Part shown: one piece after another, positions 48,528-57,360 of the stretch
Position numbering within the stretch: position 1 is the stretch's first letter
Layout of the letters: each line of letters starts with the position of its first letter
Origin: Leucobacter chironomi DSM 19883
GTDB lineage: Bacteria; Actinomycetota; Actinomycetes; Actinomycetales; Microbacteriaceae
Reading direction: 5' to 3'
NCBI RefSeq assembly: GCF_000421845.1
Contig: NZ_ATXU01000002.1
Location: forward strand, 248,001 to 312,000
Length of the DNA stretch: 64,000 nt
The notes under the pieces: model-generated
What the model was told of the DNA's origin: nothing
Databases searched by the model: none
What the model saw: only the letters and a program-made list of their open reading frames with translations
Made by a program: the position numbers and the translations under genes

Positions 48528-49196
48528 CTATGGTGCGGGCGAAGGACTTATGATGTTGACATCCACAGGCGTTGGAGCATCGTCCAGGGGAACCGCCCAA
48601 GATACGGTGTGAGCGATCGCGAGCAGCGTTAGTCCGACTAGCGCGATTAAGAAGCCGTCACGGAAGACCGTGACCATCGCTCGGCGAGTCTTCGACGTCG
48701 TATGCACTGCCAGAACGTACTGTCGAAGCTCCTCTCGGCGGGGATCACGAAGGTGAATGAAGTCTTCTACCTGGACAACTCCAAGGACTTTGTTCGACAC
48801 GGCAACACCGGCAAAAACCAGAACTGCCATGACGACAATGAGAACGCCGACCAACCAGATGACGAGCAAGCTGGTGGAGTTCGAGGCAACGGCCCAGAGT
48901 CGCTCGAAGGCGGCAGTGCTCAGTCCGATGGCCGCAATGATTGCTGTGAGTGCGAACTCTGCACGGCGCCGAACCGCCTCGATGCCCGCTGATTCGCTTT
49001 TCAGCCGCTCGTCATAGGACGAGCGCGCCAAGGGAAGGTTCCGTTTGGGGCACTCGTCTATCCACTTCGTTTTAGGTGCCGCTTCTTTTGGCATCCAAAC
49101 TCTCCGGCCAGCGAAGAGACCCAGCGCCGTACTCACAACCATGCGAACTTCGGCGAATGTACGTCTTGTCTTGTCGCGAAAAGTCTGCTTTCTCAT
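48528..49196 (-). CDS. Three-helix membrane protein of the ATP-grasp peptide operon
   Basis: 222 residues. The N-terminal 80 residues are basic and cytoplasmic. Helices lie near FALTAIIAAIGLSTAAF, LLVIWLVGVLIVVMAVLVFA and FLIALVGLTLLAIAHTVSW. No transporter motif is seen. Its ATG overlaps the ATP-grasp stop (ATGA), so it is made with the peptide-modifying enzyme; an immunity or export role is possible but unsupported by family. It converges with the HIT gene, 84 bases away. Confidence 0.75.
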   Translation of the reverse strand: MRKQTFRDKTRRTFAEVRMVVSTALGLFAGRRVWMPKEAAPKTKWIDECPKRNLPLARSSYDERLKSESAGIEAVRRRAEFALTAIIAAIGLSTAAFERLWAVASNSTSLLVIWLVGVLIVVMAVLVFAGVAVSNKVLGVVQVEDFIHLRDPRREELRQYVLAVHTTSKTRRAMVTVFRDGFLIALVGLTLLAIAHTVSWAVPLDDAPTPVDVNIISPSPAP

Positions 49197-50137
49197 GTGG
49201 CCGCCACGAGTAGATCTGCGAGGGCATCAGTGACCGCAGTACCCACTCGCTCCGGAAGGAAGAGCCACTGCCCCGATGGGTTCACGTCGAGAAGGTACAC
49301 CTCGCCATCAGGCGTTTGGACCCAATCTTGGCTCGAGTATCCGAGTCCGAGATGACTCGCAATTGTCAGCGCGCCTGTGGGCGCTATCGAGCTCGCGTCA
49401 GGGGCTTCTTTGAACGCAGAATGATTGCGTGAACGCCGCCGCCAGTCAGCGGGAGCAGTTAGGTCAACATCTAGCGTTGCCACCCAGCTACGATCGCCGA
49501 CGGTGACAACGCGAAGATGCTTAGCAGCCGGTATCCGTTCCTGGACAATGAATGGCGCTGCGTTCAGAGCGTTAAGTCGAATGTCTGTAGGCATCATCGA
49601 CTCGGCGTAGACCGTCATTGTTTCACCGTCCTGGATGAACTGGCCCGTACCGAGAGGCTTAACAATGACCTCGTTCGAGAAGGATGTCGCGACTGCCTCA
49701 CTACTCGTCGTCACTAGGGTTCTCGGGTATGGAATACCAAGCCTGACGGCCGCCTTCCATTGCCAGAGTTTCGATTCAGCTCTGCGCAGTGCCACTGGGC
49801 TTGTTATCCAACTTACTTTGGAGTCGTCCAGAAGCCATGAGTACGCCGAATACCAAGTGCCAAGCTCCAAAGCTCTCAGTGAGCCTGCTTCGATGCCAAG
49901 ACCCCAGTCTGCCCGGTGAAGACGTCGTAACCACCCAAATCGCGCATCGGTGAGGTCGCGCCAAGCGCCGTCAATTTTCACGGCGTAACCTTCATCGCTT
50001 AACGAAAGACCATCGCTCATGACTGACTCAAGGTCGAAGATCAGTGGGCGATATCCGCATCTTATGAGGGCATCCTCGACAGCTGCGATATGAGGATCAT
50101 CACGTTCACCGATGAGGATGGGTGCTCTGGAACTCAA
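49193..50137 (-). CDS. ATP-grasp ligase, probable graspetide (omega-ester peptide) maturase
   Basis: 314 residues from TTG 50137, overlapping the stop of peptide 2. The start PILIGERDDPHIAAVEDALI and the preATP-grasp fold match RimK-like/MvdD-type peptide maturases. ATP and metal residues are suggested by NEVIVKPLGTGQFI, APFIVQERIPAAKHLRVV and VYLLDVNPSGQWLFLPE. Such enzymes link Thr/Ser/Lys to Glu/Asp side chains in a precursor peptide. Two candidate precursors lie immediately upstream on the same strand and overlap it. Confidence 0.85.
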   Translation of the reverse strand: MSSRAPILIGERDDPHIAAVEDALIRCGYRPLIFDLESVMSDGLSLSDEGYAVKIDGAWRDLTDARFGWLRRLHRADWGLGIEAGSLRALELGTWYSAYSWLLDDSKVSWITSPVALRRAESKLWQWKAAVRLGIPYPRTLVTTSSEAVATSFSNEVIVKPLGTGQFIQDGETMTVYAESMMPTDIRLNALNAAPFIVQERIPAAKHLRVVTVGDRSWVATLDVDLTAPADWRRRSRNHSAFKEAPDASSIAPTGALTIASHLGLGYSSQDWVQTPDGEVYLLDVNPSGQWLFLPERVGTAVTDALADLLVAAT

Positions 50138-50301
50138 CGAGGCCCGACGTAACTTAGGAGGAGCTGCGTGACTGCCTCATCGGTATCGGACGATTCAATC
50201 GTCTCTGTGATCGTTGCTGTCCCGCGAATACCATCGACACCGCTTTGCGGGTAGCTTGCTAACTCGGCAAACAAGGAGGTGGAGGCTTCTCTTGCCTGCA
50301 T
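50134..50301 (-). CDS. Candidate graspetide precursor peptide 2
   Basis: 55 residues. Its ATG overlaps the stop of peptide 1 (TAATG) and its TGA overlaps the TTG of the ATP-grasp gene. It shares two blocks with peptide 1: STSLFAELA (residues 7-15) and TATITETIESSD (28-39). The second block has Thr at 28, 30, 32 and 34 and acids at 33, 36, 39, 41 and 42, the mix that ATP-grasp enzymes join by ester bonds. The end reads VTQLLLSYVGPR. Confidence 0.72.
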   Translation of the reverse strand: MQAREASTSLFAELASYPQSGVDGIRGTATITETIESSDTDEAVTQLLLSYVGPR

Positions 50302-50465
50302 TAGCTCTCCATCAGAGACATCACCAGCGGGGAAAACCCGAACCCGTGATCAGATGTCTCGATTGTGTGCGTCAGCGTTGAAGGCTGCGGACGGGGCCTA
50401 GGTTCGGGCTCATTACGCTGCATGTCCACTGCCAGCAGTCCGAACAACGACGTGGATGTGTTCAT
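50301..50465 (-). CDS. Candidate graspetide precursor peptide 1
   Basis: 54 residues with GGAG four bases before the ATG. The leader-like part STSLFGLLAVDMQ (residues 4-16) is followed by a proline/arginine linker (EPEPRPRPQP) and the Thr/acid block STLTHTIETSD (29-39), then HGFGFSPLVMSLMES. T30, T32, T34, I35, E36, S38 and D39 are identical in peptide 2 at the same residue numbers. It is first in the four-gene operon. Confidence 0.75.
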   Translation of the reverse strand: MNTSTSLFGLLAVDMQRNEPEPRPRPQPSTLTHTIETSDHGFGFSPLVMSLMES

Positions 50466-50593
50466 TGGACTCCAATGGCGGTTTACGACAGGGAACTCTT
50501 GAATCTTACCGTGGATGTCGACAACAGTGCAGTGGAGATGGAGGTCTTTAGGATCACAGCGATGTCTCAGGGACACGAAGCGAGTCGAGCCGG

Positions 50594-50950
50594 TCAGGTC
50601 GCTTGCTCGGCCGACTCGGCCATTGTTCTTCGTTCGGCGCGTACGGCGGCTCCTTCCCGCAGGCGTGCGCGACCCAGCAGGATCAGGCTGACCGGCCCCA
50701 TGATGATGAACTTCATTGTGTTCCACAGGCACAGGAAAACCAGGAGGTTGAGCCAGCCTGGACCACCGTCTGCGATCAGGGTGGTGAATGTGCTCGCGGC
50801 CAGGAGGTAGGGCGCGGCGAGGAGTATCGCTGGTACACCCCATTTCAAGCCTCGGCGGGTGCGGATGGCGTCGAGCAAGATGTTGGTGGGCATGTAGCGG
50901 CGCAGGAATGCGCGGGTGTGGACGCTGACGGTCCAGAGTTCGCGGATCAT
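50594..50950 (-). CDS. Small membrane protein next to the relaxase
   Basis: 118 residues with a basic N-terminus (HTRAFLRRYMPTNILLDAIR) and two or three hydrophobic segments (WGVPAILLAAPYLLAAS, WLNLLVFLCLWNTMKFIIM). Similar small proteins sit beside MobF relaxases on actinobacterial plasmids and islands, often misnamed sulfate permease; that recollection is the only hint. It follows the relaxase gene in the same direction after about 150 bases. Confidence 0.7.
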   Translation of the reverse strand: MIRELWTVSVHTRAFLRRYMPTNILLDAIRTRRGLKWGVPAILLAAPYLLAASTFTTLIADGGPGWLNLLVFLCLWNTMKFIIMGPVSLILLGRARLREGAAVRAERRTMAESAEQAT

Positions 50951-51103
50951 GACGGGGGTTTCCTCTCACATGCACGACGGATCGTCGGAAGCGGTGCGTG
51001 TGTGAGTGGCCTTGCGGCCTGCCCCGAGGAGCGTCATATCAAGGAGAAATCCGCCTCAACTACCAAGATACGACGCACCGGCGACATTCGGAAGGGCAAT
51101 GGG

Positions 51104-54100
51104 TCACAGGCCCAGGCCCGCGCCCTCGCGCCGCGCAGTCCGAGATGGCTCGTCGTGTCGTTCGGCACTAGCGAGGTCGCGGAGTCTTGCGAGAGCGGCT
51201 TTCGCTCGTGCGGCGTCGATCTTCTGTGCGTCACTGTCGGGTGCCGGGCCGAGCGGCGTGCGTGTGGTGATGCCGTAGCGGTCCCGGTACGCGGCCACGG
51301 TTCTCGCCTGCTGTTTCCACGTGGCCACGGCTCTCGTCTCAGGCGGCATGTTTCCGAGTGCGAGCGCCCATTCGTGACGCTCGGTGAGGGCGTGGTCGAG
51401 GACGGCCACGGCGCGTTGTTCGATCAGCTCGCGTCGCTCCGTGAGGGCATTCCGCATCTCGGCGCTCATGGGCCCGGCGGCTTCGGGGATGAGGCCGGAG
51501 ATCAGTCGGGGCGCCTTGCGGGTGCGCCCGGAACCTGCGGGTCTGGCGGTGGCTCGGGTAAGACGGTGGTGGATGACGGAGGCGATGTCGTCGGCGTCGC
51601 CGAAGCCGCGTGCTGCGACGAGCCGCGGGATGAGGGCGTCGATGTTGTGGTGGTTCGCTTCGGCTCTGCGGAGTTCGGCGGTGAGTGCCCCGAACGCGTC
51701 GGAGTGGATCGTGTCTTCTGCTTCGTCCGGGGTGAGGCCGGATTGACGGATGAGGGTGGCGAAGCGGTCGTGTTGGGCGGCTTGCGCGATCGTTTCGTAC
51801 TCCGCCGCGAGCTGCGCCACCGACCCCCAGGCCTCCTGTTCGGCGATGATCGTCTCGTGCGCGGAGAGTTCCGCGCCGACGTGCTGCAGCACTCCATAGA
51901 GCACGCTCCGCGCGGTCGCATCCGGGTCATCCGCCGGGTGCGGGGTGGTGTGGTTGTCGTCGGGGAGGTCGGTGGCGACATATGCGAGGTTCGTGTGCCT
52001 GCCGCGAGTCATCGCGACATACAGGTTCTCCCTGGTCGTAGACGGATCAACAAGGACATGCGAGGTGTCGGTCGTGATGCCTTGCGCCCTATGAGCCGTC
52101 ACTGAGTAACCCAGATCGACGTGATCGGAGACGTAGTCGGCAGGGAGAATCACGGTGCCGCGGCTGTCGGCGCGGCGGGCGGTGAGTGATCCATCGTCGC
52201 GGATGTCGGCAATGGTCCAGCGGTCACCGTTGCGCACCCATCCTCGCGGGGTGCGGAGGCGTCGGTCGTTCTTCCGGGTGATGATCGTGTCACCTACCCC
52301 GGCACGCGCGTCGCCTTGGAGGGCGACTTCGCGACGGGCATCTACTGTGCCGTCGAGGATGAGGTCGGCGCGGGCGCGCTGGTTCAGAGCGTGGACGGAG
52401 TCGTTGGAGTCCGCGATCAACACCGTCGAAGCACCGTTGAGGGTGTCGTTGCGCCAGGCGATGTAGGCGGCGTCGATCATCGCCTCGGTATCGCCGCCGG
52501 TGATGCGGCCATGTTCGGCGTAGGTGTCGATGGCCTCGGGGCGCCCGTGGCGGAGGTCAAGCGAGGCCGTCTTCTCCCACTCGTTGACGAAGCGGTGCAC
52601 GTCGACCAGTTCCGGGGCATCGTCGCGGTCGTGGACGAGGAGGGAGAACGCGCCGCCTGCGGTGACGGATTGCAGTTGCGCCCAATCACCCACAAGCAAC
52701 ACCTTCGCACCCATCTCGGTTGCGTGCTCGGTGATGCGATCCATGGAGAGCGTGCCGGCGAGGGAGGCTTCGTCCACGATCACGAGCTGCCCCTTACGGA
52801 ACGACGCACCCGCGTTCTGGTGGTCTTTCCACCACTTCGCCGTGTTCTCTGTTTTGATACCGAGGTCTTCGGCGAGGACCTGCGCTGCGACCGCTGACGG
52901 GGCGAGGCCGACGACGCTGCCACGCCCGTGCTCCCGCTCCCACGCAGTGCGCAGAGCTCGCATCGCCGTTGTCTTCCCAGCGCCGGCGGGGCCGACCAGC
53001 ACATCGACTGCGCGGCCTGATGCCGCGACGGCGGTGAGCGCTGAGGTTTGGTCGGCGGCGAGGAGTCGGCCGTCGCGATCTGGGCGGCGGGTGACCTTCT
53101 CGATCACTTCGATTGGCACAGTGCGTGCGGTCATGGTTCGGGCGCGCTCGAGGAGTCGATCTTCTGCCGCGAGGATTTCCGGTGATGAGTACACCGTCGA
53201 CGCGATCGGCCGGAACCTGCTGCTGTCATCAGAGCGGCGGAACACGGCCGGGCTCGATGCGAGCTCGGGCGGAGTCAGCTGGAGGGAGGCGCGCTCTGCG
53301 GCATCGACGACCATTCCGACTACGGCTTCGCGATCCCTCGTGGTGGCGAACCGGTAGGGCATGGTCTGGCGGGCAGCCTCGGCGGTGAGGTTCCACCTAC
53401 GCCAGGTCGACCGCTTCTCACCGACTGCTCCAACCACACTGCGGCCCAGAGCGTCGATCACATCCAGGGGCACATCATCAGCGCGCAGCAGTCGCGGTGC
53501 ATCGTTCGCGGTGACGGTGCGTGCCCAGTGGGTGGCGTCTTCACCGAGCAGGTGCGACGCGCTCTCCCGCCACTCGCCGGTGAGGTCAGCGAGCGAACGA
53601 ACCTGCTTCTCCGGTCTGGTTGCCAACGTTGCTTGTGCTCGGAGCTTGATGACCGTCGCAAGCGATGGTTGCCTGCCGTGTCGGGCAACGTACTCAGCGA
53701 TGAGCCGGTTCTTCCCCTCATTAATCTGCCGTGACCGGGATGAGAACTCCGCCACCAACCTCTCCGGCACCGTGCTGATCGCCCAGGCGGGGTTGCGGTC
53801 ACGTCCCATGTCTCTGGCTTCCCACTCGACGCCGAACGCGCGGGTGAGGTGGTCGGCGAACGCGGCTTCGTGGAGTTCTGAGAGGGCGACGGTGGCGGCG
53901 TGGAGGGGCCGGCCGTCGAGGGAGCGCCATTTGCCGTCGTGGACGGTCTGCACCTTGTTCGAGATCACCACATGCGTGTGCAGATGCGGGTCACCCGCTC
54001 GCGAATCGTAGTGATCGAACGCAGTCGCGATCACCCCGGATACATCGGCCTGCGCAACCGCCCCGTTGCGGCCTGCCGCGCCGACGCGGGTTGCGGCAAC

Positions 54101-54652
54101 CTCGCGTTCGATGAATGCAACCATTTCCGCAACCGCCGCGTGATGCGCATCCGCAATCAGCGATTGCGTCCCCGCGTCCGACACCGCCCACAGCACCGAT
54201 GCGGACTTCGGAACCGAGAACGTGAAATCGAACCCCGCAACCGCCTTCCGCACCCCACGCGCACTCTCCTCAGCCGCGATTGTGGCGACCGCGTCGGCAC
54301 GCTCGGTCACAGGAAGGTCTGCGTCGAGCCTCAACGTGCGGTGCTCAATGCGCTCGGTCACGGTCGGATACTTCCGATACGGGCTTCCGAGCGCTTGGCG
54401 TGTCACGGGGTCGCGGCCCTGTCCAATCAGACGTTGAAGCTGCAACTCAGAGACCTCGTCGCCGACGGTGATCGTTCTACCGCCGAGCGCGGGGACGGCT
54501 GATCCGAGCCATCGCCCCGGCGGGGTGCCTTCCTCCGTGTAGTACCTCGTCAACGGCGTTGAGAGCACCCGGTCACCGTCGCCGGTGGCGACGGTACGCA
54601 GAAGGTACTTGTAGCCGTCACCGGCGGACATCACCCGCATCGAAACCGTCAC
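51104..54652 (-). CDS. MobF-family conjugative relaxase (TrwC/TraA type) with helicase domain
   Basis: 1,182 residues from GTG 54652 (VTVSMRVMSAGDGYKYLLRTV), just after GAGGAGAGGTGG. The open frame extends further upstream, but that part is low-quality sequence. The relaxase domain has the N-terminal tyrosine region, DFTFSVPKSASVLWAV and the metal triad HLHTHVVISNK. The helicase half has Walker A VLVGPAGAGKTTAMRAL, Walker B LVIVDEASLAGT and VTAHRAQGITTDTSHV. It nicks oriT and leads the strand into a recipient. No type IV secretion genes lie in the window, so the element may be mobilisable rather than self-transmissible, or continue beyond it. Confidence 0.93.
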   Translation of the reverse strand: MTVSMRVMSAGDGYKYLLRTVATGDGDRVLSTPLTRYYTEEGTPPGRWLGSAVPALGGRTITVGDEVSELQLQRLIGQGRDPVTRQALGSPYRKYPTVTERIEHRTLRLDADLPVTERADAVATIAAEESARGVRKAVAGFDFTFSVPKSASVLWAVSDAGTQSLIADAHHAAVAEMVAFIEREVAATRVGAAGRNGAVAQADVSGVIATAFDHYDSRAGDPHLHTHVVISNKVQTVHDGKWRSLDGRPLHAATVALSELHEAAFADHLTRAFGVEWEARDMGRDRNPAWAISTVPERLVAEFSSRSRQINEGKNRLIAEYVARHGRQPSLATVIKLRAQATLATRPEKQVRSLADLTGEWRESASHLLGEDATHWARTVTANDAPRLLRADDVPLDVIDALGRSVVGAVGEKRSTWRRWNLTAEAARQTMPYRFATTRDREAVVGMVVDAAERASLQLTPPELASSPAVFRRSDDSSRFRPIASTVYSSPEILAAEDRLLERARTMTARTVPIEVIEKVTRRPDRDGRLLAADQTSALTAVAASGRAVDVLVGPAGAGKTTAMRALRTAWEREHGRGSVVGLAPSAVAAQVLAEDLGIKTENTAKWWKDHQNAGASFRKGQLVIVDEASLAGTLSMDRITEHATEMGAKVLLVGDWAQLQSVTAGGAFSLLVHDRDDAPELVDVHRFVNEWEKTASLDLRHGRPEAIDTYAEHGRITGGDTEAMIDAAYIAWRNDTLNGASTVLIADSNDSVHALNQRARADLILDGTVDARREVALQGDARAGVGDTIITRKNDRRLRTPRGWVRNGDRWTIADIRDDGSLTARRADSRGTVILPADYVSDHVDLGYSVTAHRAQGITTDTSHVLVDPSTTRENLYVAMTRGRHTNLAYVATDLPDDNHTTPHPADDPDATARSVLYGVLQHVGAELSAHETIIAEQEAWGSVAQLAAEYETIAQAAQHDRFATLIRQSGLTPDEAEDTIHSDAFGALTAELRRAEANHHNIDALIPRLVAARGFGDADDIASVIHHRLTRATARPAGSGRTRKAPRLISGLIPEAAGPMSAEMRNALTERRELIEQRAVAVLDHALTERHEWALALGNMPPETRAVATWKQQARTVAAYRDRYGITTRTPLGPAPDSDAQKIDAARAKAALARLRDLASAERHDEPSRTARREGAGLGL

Positions 54653-54929
54653 CAGCCGCCACCTCTCCTCACTCCGAAGGTGAGCTCCGCAGCCCGCGGC
54701 GCGGTGACTTCTGAGGTCACTTTCGGACGGTGGCGCGCCTCGCTTGCAAGACGCGTGACAACCCGTTCGAGCGAACCGTGAGGGATCGGCAGCGCTGGGC
54801 GCCGACGGTGCTGGAGCGAGGTGGGAGGCGTCGGCTGAGCGGCGGCGCGTGGGCGGTTCGTGCACCTGGTTGGTGACCAGCTCGGAGTAGCAGCACGGCT
54901 CCGGGATCACCGCTCTAGGAGGTTTACCC

Positions 54930-56126
54930 GTGGCCGACCAGACACTCACCGACCGGGTCGCTCTGCTGCGTGTCGGGTCGCTGTTCTCCGGCTACGGCGG
55001 ACTCGATCTCGCTGTCGAAGAAGTCTTCAATGCCAGAACGATCTGGTTCTCCGAGATCAACGAGCCCGTCGCCCGCATCTTCTCCCACCACTGGCCCGAG
55101 GCCCCGAACCTTGGTGATATCACCGCCATCGACTGGAAAACCGTGCCGCCAGTGGACATCCTCTGTGGCGGGTTTCCCTGCCAGGACGTATCGACCGTCG
55201 GGAAGATGGCCGGTCTGAAGCCCGGCACCCGTTCCGGCCTCTGGGCACATATGGCGGCAGCGATCGACGCGCTGCAACCCGACTGGGTCGTGATCGAGAA
55301 TGTCCGCGGGCTGCTTTCTGCACCAGCTATACGCGCAAACTTCGAAGGAGTCCACGATGAGCAACGCAACATCGCAAATGCAGCCCCCGACGGTGCAACC
55401 CCTCGCGATATGGAACGCGACCCGTGGCATCTGGGAGAAACCACAGCTCGACCTCTTCGAGCAGCAGGAGCAGTTTTGGGAGACCTGGCCGACCTCCGGT
55501 ATGACGCGCAATGGATCGGTCTACCCGCTTCCGCGGTCGGCGCACCCCACCCCCGATACCGGGTCTTCATCCTTGCCCACCGCACTGTTTCGCACTCCAC
55601 TGGCATCCGACGCAGCTCGCGGGGGCGAGAGCTTGCAACAGGTGAAAGCACGCCGCGGCACGATTGCGCTCAGCCACCAGATCATCGACCTTGCCTTGCA
55701 CGGCCCGAATGGGTACCCACGTTCCGAGGAGTCAGAGAGCCTGTGGAGGTTGATCGAGGAATTCTTCGACGATGGGGACGTTACGCCGTGCCAGTGACTT
55801 ACTGGACGCAGATCATCGGTCGGCCCGCACCGGCGCCTGCAATCCTGACCGACGCGACTGGCCCGCGGCCCGCACCGGCATTCGTGGAATGGTTGATGGG
55901 TTTACCGTCTGGTTGGGTGACTGATGCGCGTCACGAACTCACCACGAATAGTCAGATCACGGCGCTCGGGAACGGAGTCGTCCCCAGGCAAGCGGTTTCG
56001 GCCATCTCCAGTTTGTTAAACACCTGGCTGGAGGAGCATCGACCGAGGTCATCCGATCGAGCGGTAAACCCATATCAAGCTGTAGTAGATAGAACCGGGG
56101 TGGAGACGGGGGTAGCCGGGAGTTGA
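54930..56126 (+). CDS. C5-cytosine DNA methyltransferase
   Basis: 398 residues from GTG 54930 with AGGAGG eight bases upstream. Motif I is LFSGYGGLDLAVEE, motif IV GGFPCQDVSTVGK with the catalytic Cys, motif VI VVIENVRGLL, motif VIII near GAPHPRYRVFILA, motif X ALGNGVVPRQA. The middle (about residues 145-285) is atypically low in recognisable structure because a second gene overlaps it in another frame. No restriction enzyme is seen nearby; it probably protects the mobile element. The last 15-20 codons run through a junction with an ABC-gene fragment, so the natural C-terminus may have been replaced. Confidence 0.88.
   Translation: MADQTLTDRVALLRVGSLFSGYGGLDLAVEEVFNARTIWFSEINEPVARIFSHHWPEAPNLGDITAIDWKTVPPVDILCGGFPCQDVSTVGKMAGLKPGTRSGLWAHMAAAIDALQPDWVVIENVRGLLSAPAIRANFEGVHDEQRNIANAAPDGATPRDMERDPWHLGETTARPLRAAGAVLGDLADLRYDAQWIGLPASAVGAPHPRYRVFILAHRTVSHSTGIRRSSRGRELATGESTPRHDCAQPPDHRPCLARPEWVPTFRGVREPVEVDRGILRRWGRYAVPVTYWTQIIGRPAPAPAILTDATGPRPAPAFVEWLMGLPSGWVTDARHELTTNSQITALGNGVVPRQAVSAISSLLNTWLEEHRPRSSDRAVNPYQAVVDRTGVETGVAGS
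55357..55797 (+). CDS. Gene embedded out of frame inside the methyltransferase gene
   Basis: 146 residues entirely inside the methyltransferase gene, in another frame. The ATG has GAAGGAG six bases upstream. The content is protein-like: IWNATRGIWEKPQLDLFEQQ, WETWPTSGMTRNGSVYPLP, SLPTALFRTPLASDAARGG and SLWRLIEEFFDDGD. The WPTSGMTRNG-type block recalls small proteins that accompany phage and island cytosine methyltransferases. Function unknown. Both frames appear constrained, so this looks like true dual coding. Confidence 0.65.
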   Translation: MSNATSQMQPPTVQPLAIWNATRGIWEKPQLDLFEQQEQFWETWPTSGMTRNGSVYPLPRSAHPTPDTGSSSLPTALFRTPLASDAARGGESLQQVKARRGTIALSHQIIDLALHGPNGYPRSEESESLWRLIEEFFDDGDVTPCQ

Positions 56127-56339
56127 GTTAGGGTTCGGCCCGGTTCTGGGACCGACGCAATCAGCGAGCGAGTGTACGGGTGTTGGGGATTTCCCAAGAC
56201 TTGTGAGCTGGGTCCTTGCTCGCACGCCTCACCGCGGTACAGCACCAATACACTCTCGCAGAGCGAACGCACCACGCTGAGATCGTGCGAGACGAACATC
56301 AGTGCCGTTCCGTGCTCCAAGGTGCTGCGATGCAGCAGG
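56075..56339 (-). pseudogene. C-terminal fragment of an oligopeptide ABC transporter ATPase
   Basis: About 87 codons: LEHGTALMFVSHDLSVVRSL holds the H-loop, then VLVLYRGEACEQGPSSQVL and NPQHPYTRSLIASVPEPG, the typical Opp/Dpp ATPase tail. Walker A, signature and Walker B are missing: the IS3-family element begins exactly where the upstream part should lie, and that part is not found on the other side of it. Confidence 0.85.
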
Positions 56340-56398
56340 TTGAATCGGCCTGGGTTTGGTGGAGGGCATGATCTAACACGAAAGAGAGAATTGAGATC

Positions 56399-56731
56399 AT
56401 GCCAGCACCGAAGAAGTACGACCCCGAGACCCAAGCCCGAGCGGTCCGACTCTATGACGAGCGCATTGCTCAGGGCGGTATCTCCCAAGCGGGCGCCCGC
56501 CGAGAGATCGGTGGGCTCCTCGATATCAATCCCGGGACCCTGAGAAACTGGATCCGCCGCGAACACGGCGAAGGCACCACCCCGCCCGCGTCAGCAGCTG
56601 CCGAGCCGGCGAACGAGGAGATCACCCGGTTGCGTCGCGAGGTCTCGCAGCTCAAGCGTGCGAACGAGATCTTGAAGACCTCGGCCGCGTTTTTCGCGGC
56701 AGCGGAGCTCGACCGCAAACTCGGACAGTGA
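56399..56731 (+). CDS. IS3-family transposase OrfA
   Basis: 110 residues: an HTH domain (YDPETQARAVRLYDERIAQG, GLLDINPGTLRNWIRREHG) and a leucine-zipper-like helix (EITRLRREVSQLKRANEILK). It ends with a four-base overlap to orfB (GTGA), the site where OrfAB is made by frameshifting in this family. Confidence 0.92.
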   Translation: MPAPKKYDPETQARAVRLYDERIAQGGISQAGARREIGGLLDINPGTLRNWIRREHGEGTTPPASAAAEPANEEITRLRREVSQLKRANEILKTSAAFFAAAELDRKLGQ

Positions 56732-57360
56732 TCGCGTACATTCGCGAGTATCGGGACCGGTTCGGGGTCGAGCCGATCTGCGCTGTGCTGCGTGAGCATG
56801 GCGTCCAGATCGCCCCGTCGACGTTCTACGCATTCCAGGCCCGTGGTTTCGGCCTCAGCGATCGTGACCTTTCAGATGCGTACCTCGCGAACCAGTTGTT
56901 CGATCTCTGGGTACGCAACCGGCGCCTCTACGGGCGGAGGAAGCTCTGGAAAGCCGCACGCCGAGCGGGGAGTACTGTCGGCCGTGATCAGGTCGAACGC
57001 CTGATGCGACTCCTCGGGGTCAGCGGGATCCGGCGCGGCAAGCGCACCACGGTAACCACAACAGGAGACGCGAAAGCTGCCCGGCATCCTGATCACATCC
57101 AACGGCGGTGGGCGTGGCCGTCGCGTCCGGATCAGTGGTGGGTCGCGGACTTCACCTATGTGTGGACCCCGAGAGGGTTCTGCTACGTCAGCTTCATCAC
57201 CGATGTGTTCTCCCGCAGGATCCTGGGGTGGCGGGTCATGACGGCGAAGACCACGACGTTGGTGCTCTCCGCGCTCGAGCAGTCGCTGTTCACTCGTCGG
57301 CGCACGAATGTGGAGTTCACGACGACCGGGCTGCTGCACCACTCCGACGCGGGCTCTCAG
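56728..57360 (+). pseudogene. IS3-family transposase OrfB, 5' part (split by the IS30-type element)
   Basis: DDE integrase core of the rve type: WWVADFTYVWTPRGFCYVSF (first Asp), FITDVFSRRILGW, and LLHHSDAGSQ (second Asp). The frame is broken at the CAG duplicated by the inner element; joined to 58861 the reading SQ-YTSL is restored, giving 312 residues. Confidence 0.9.
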
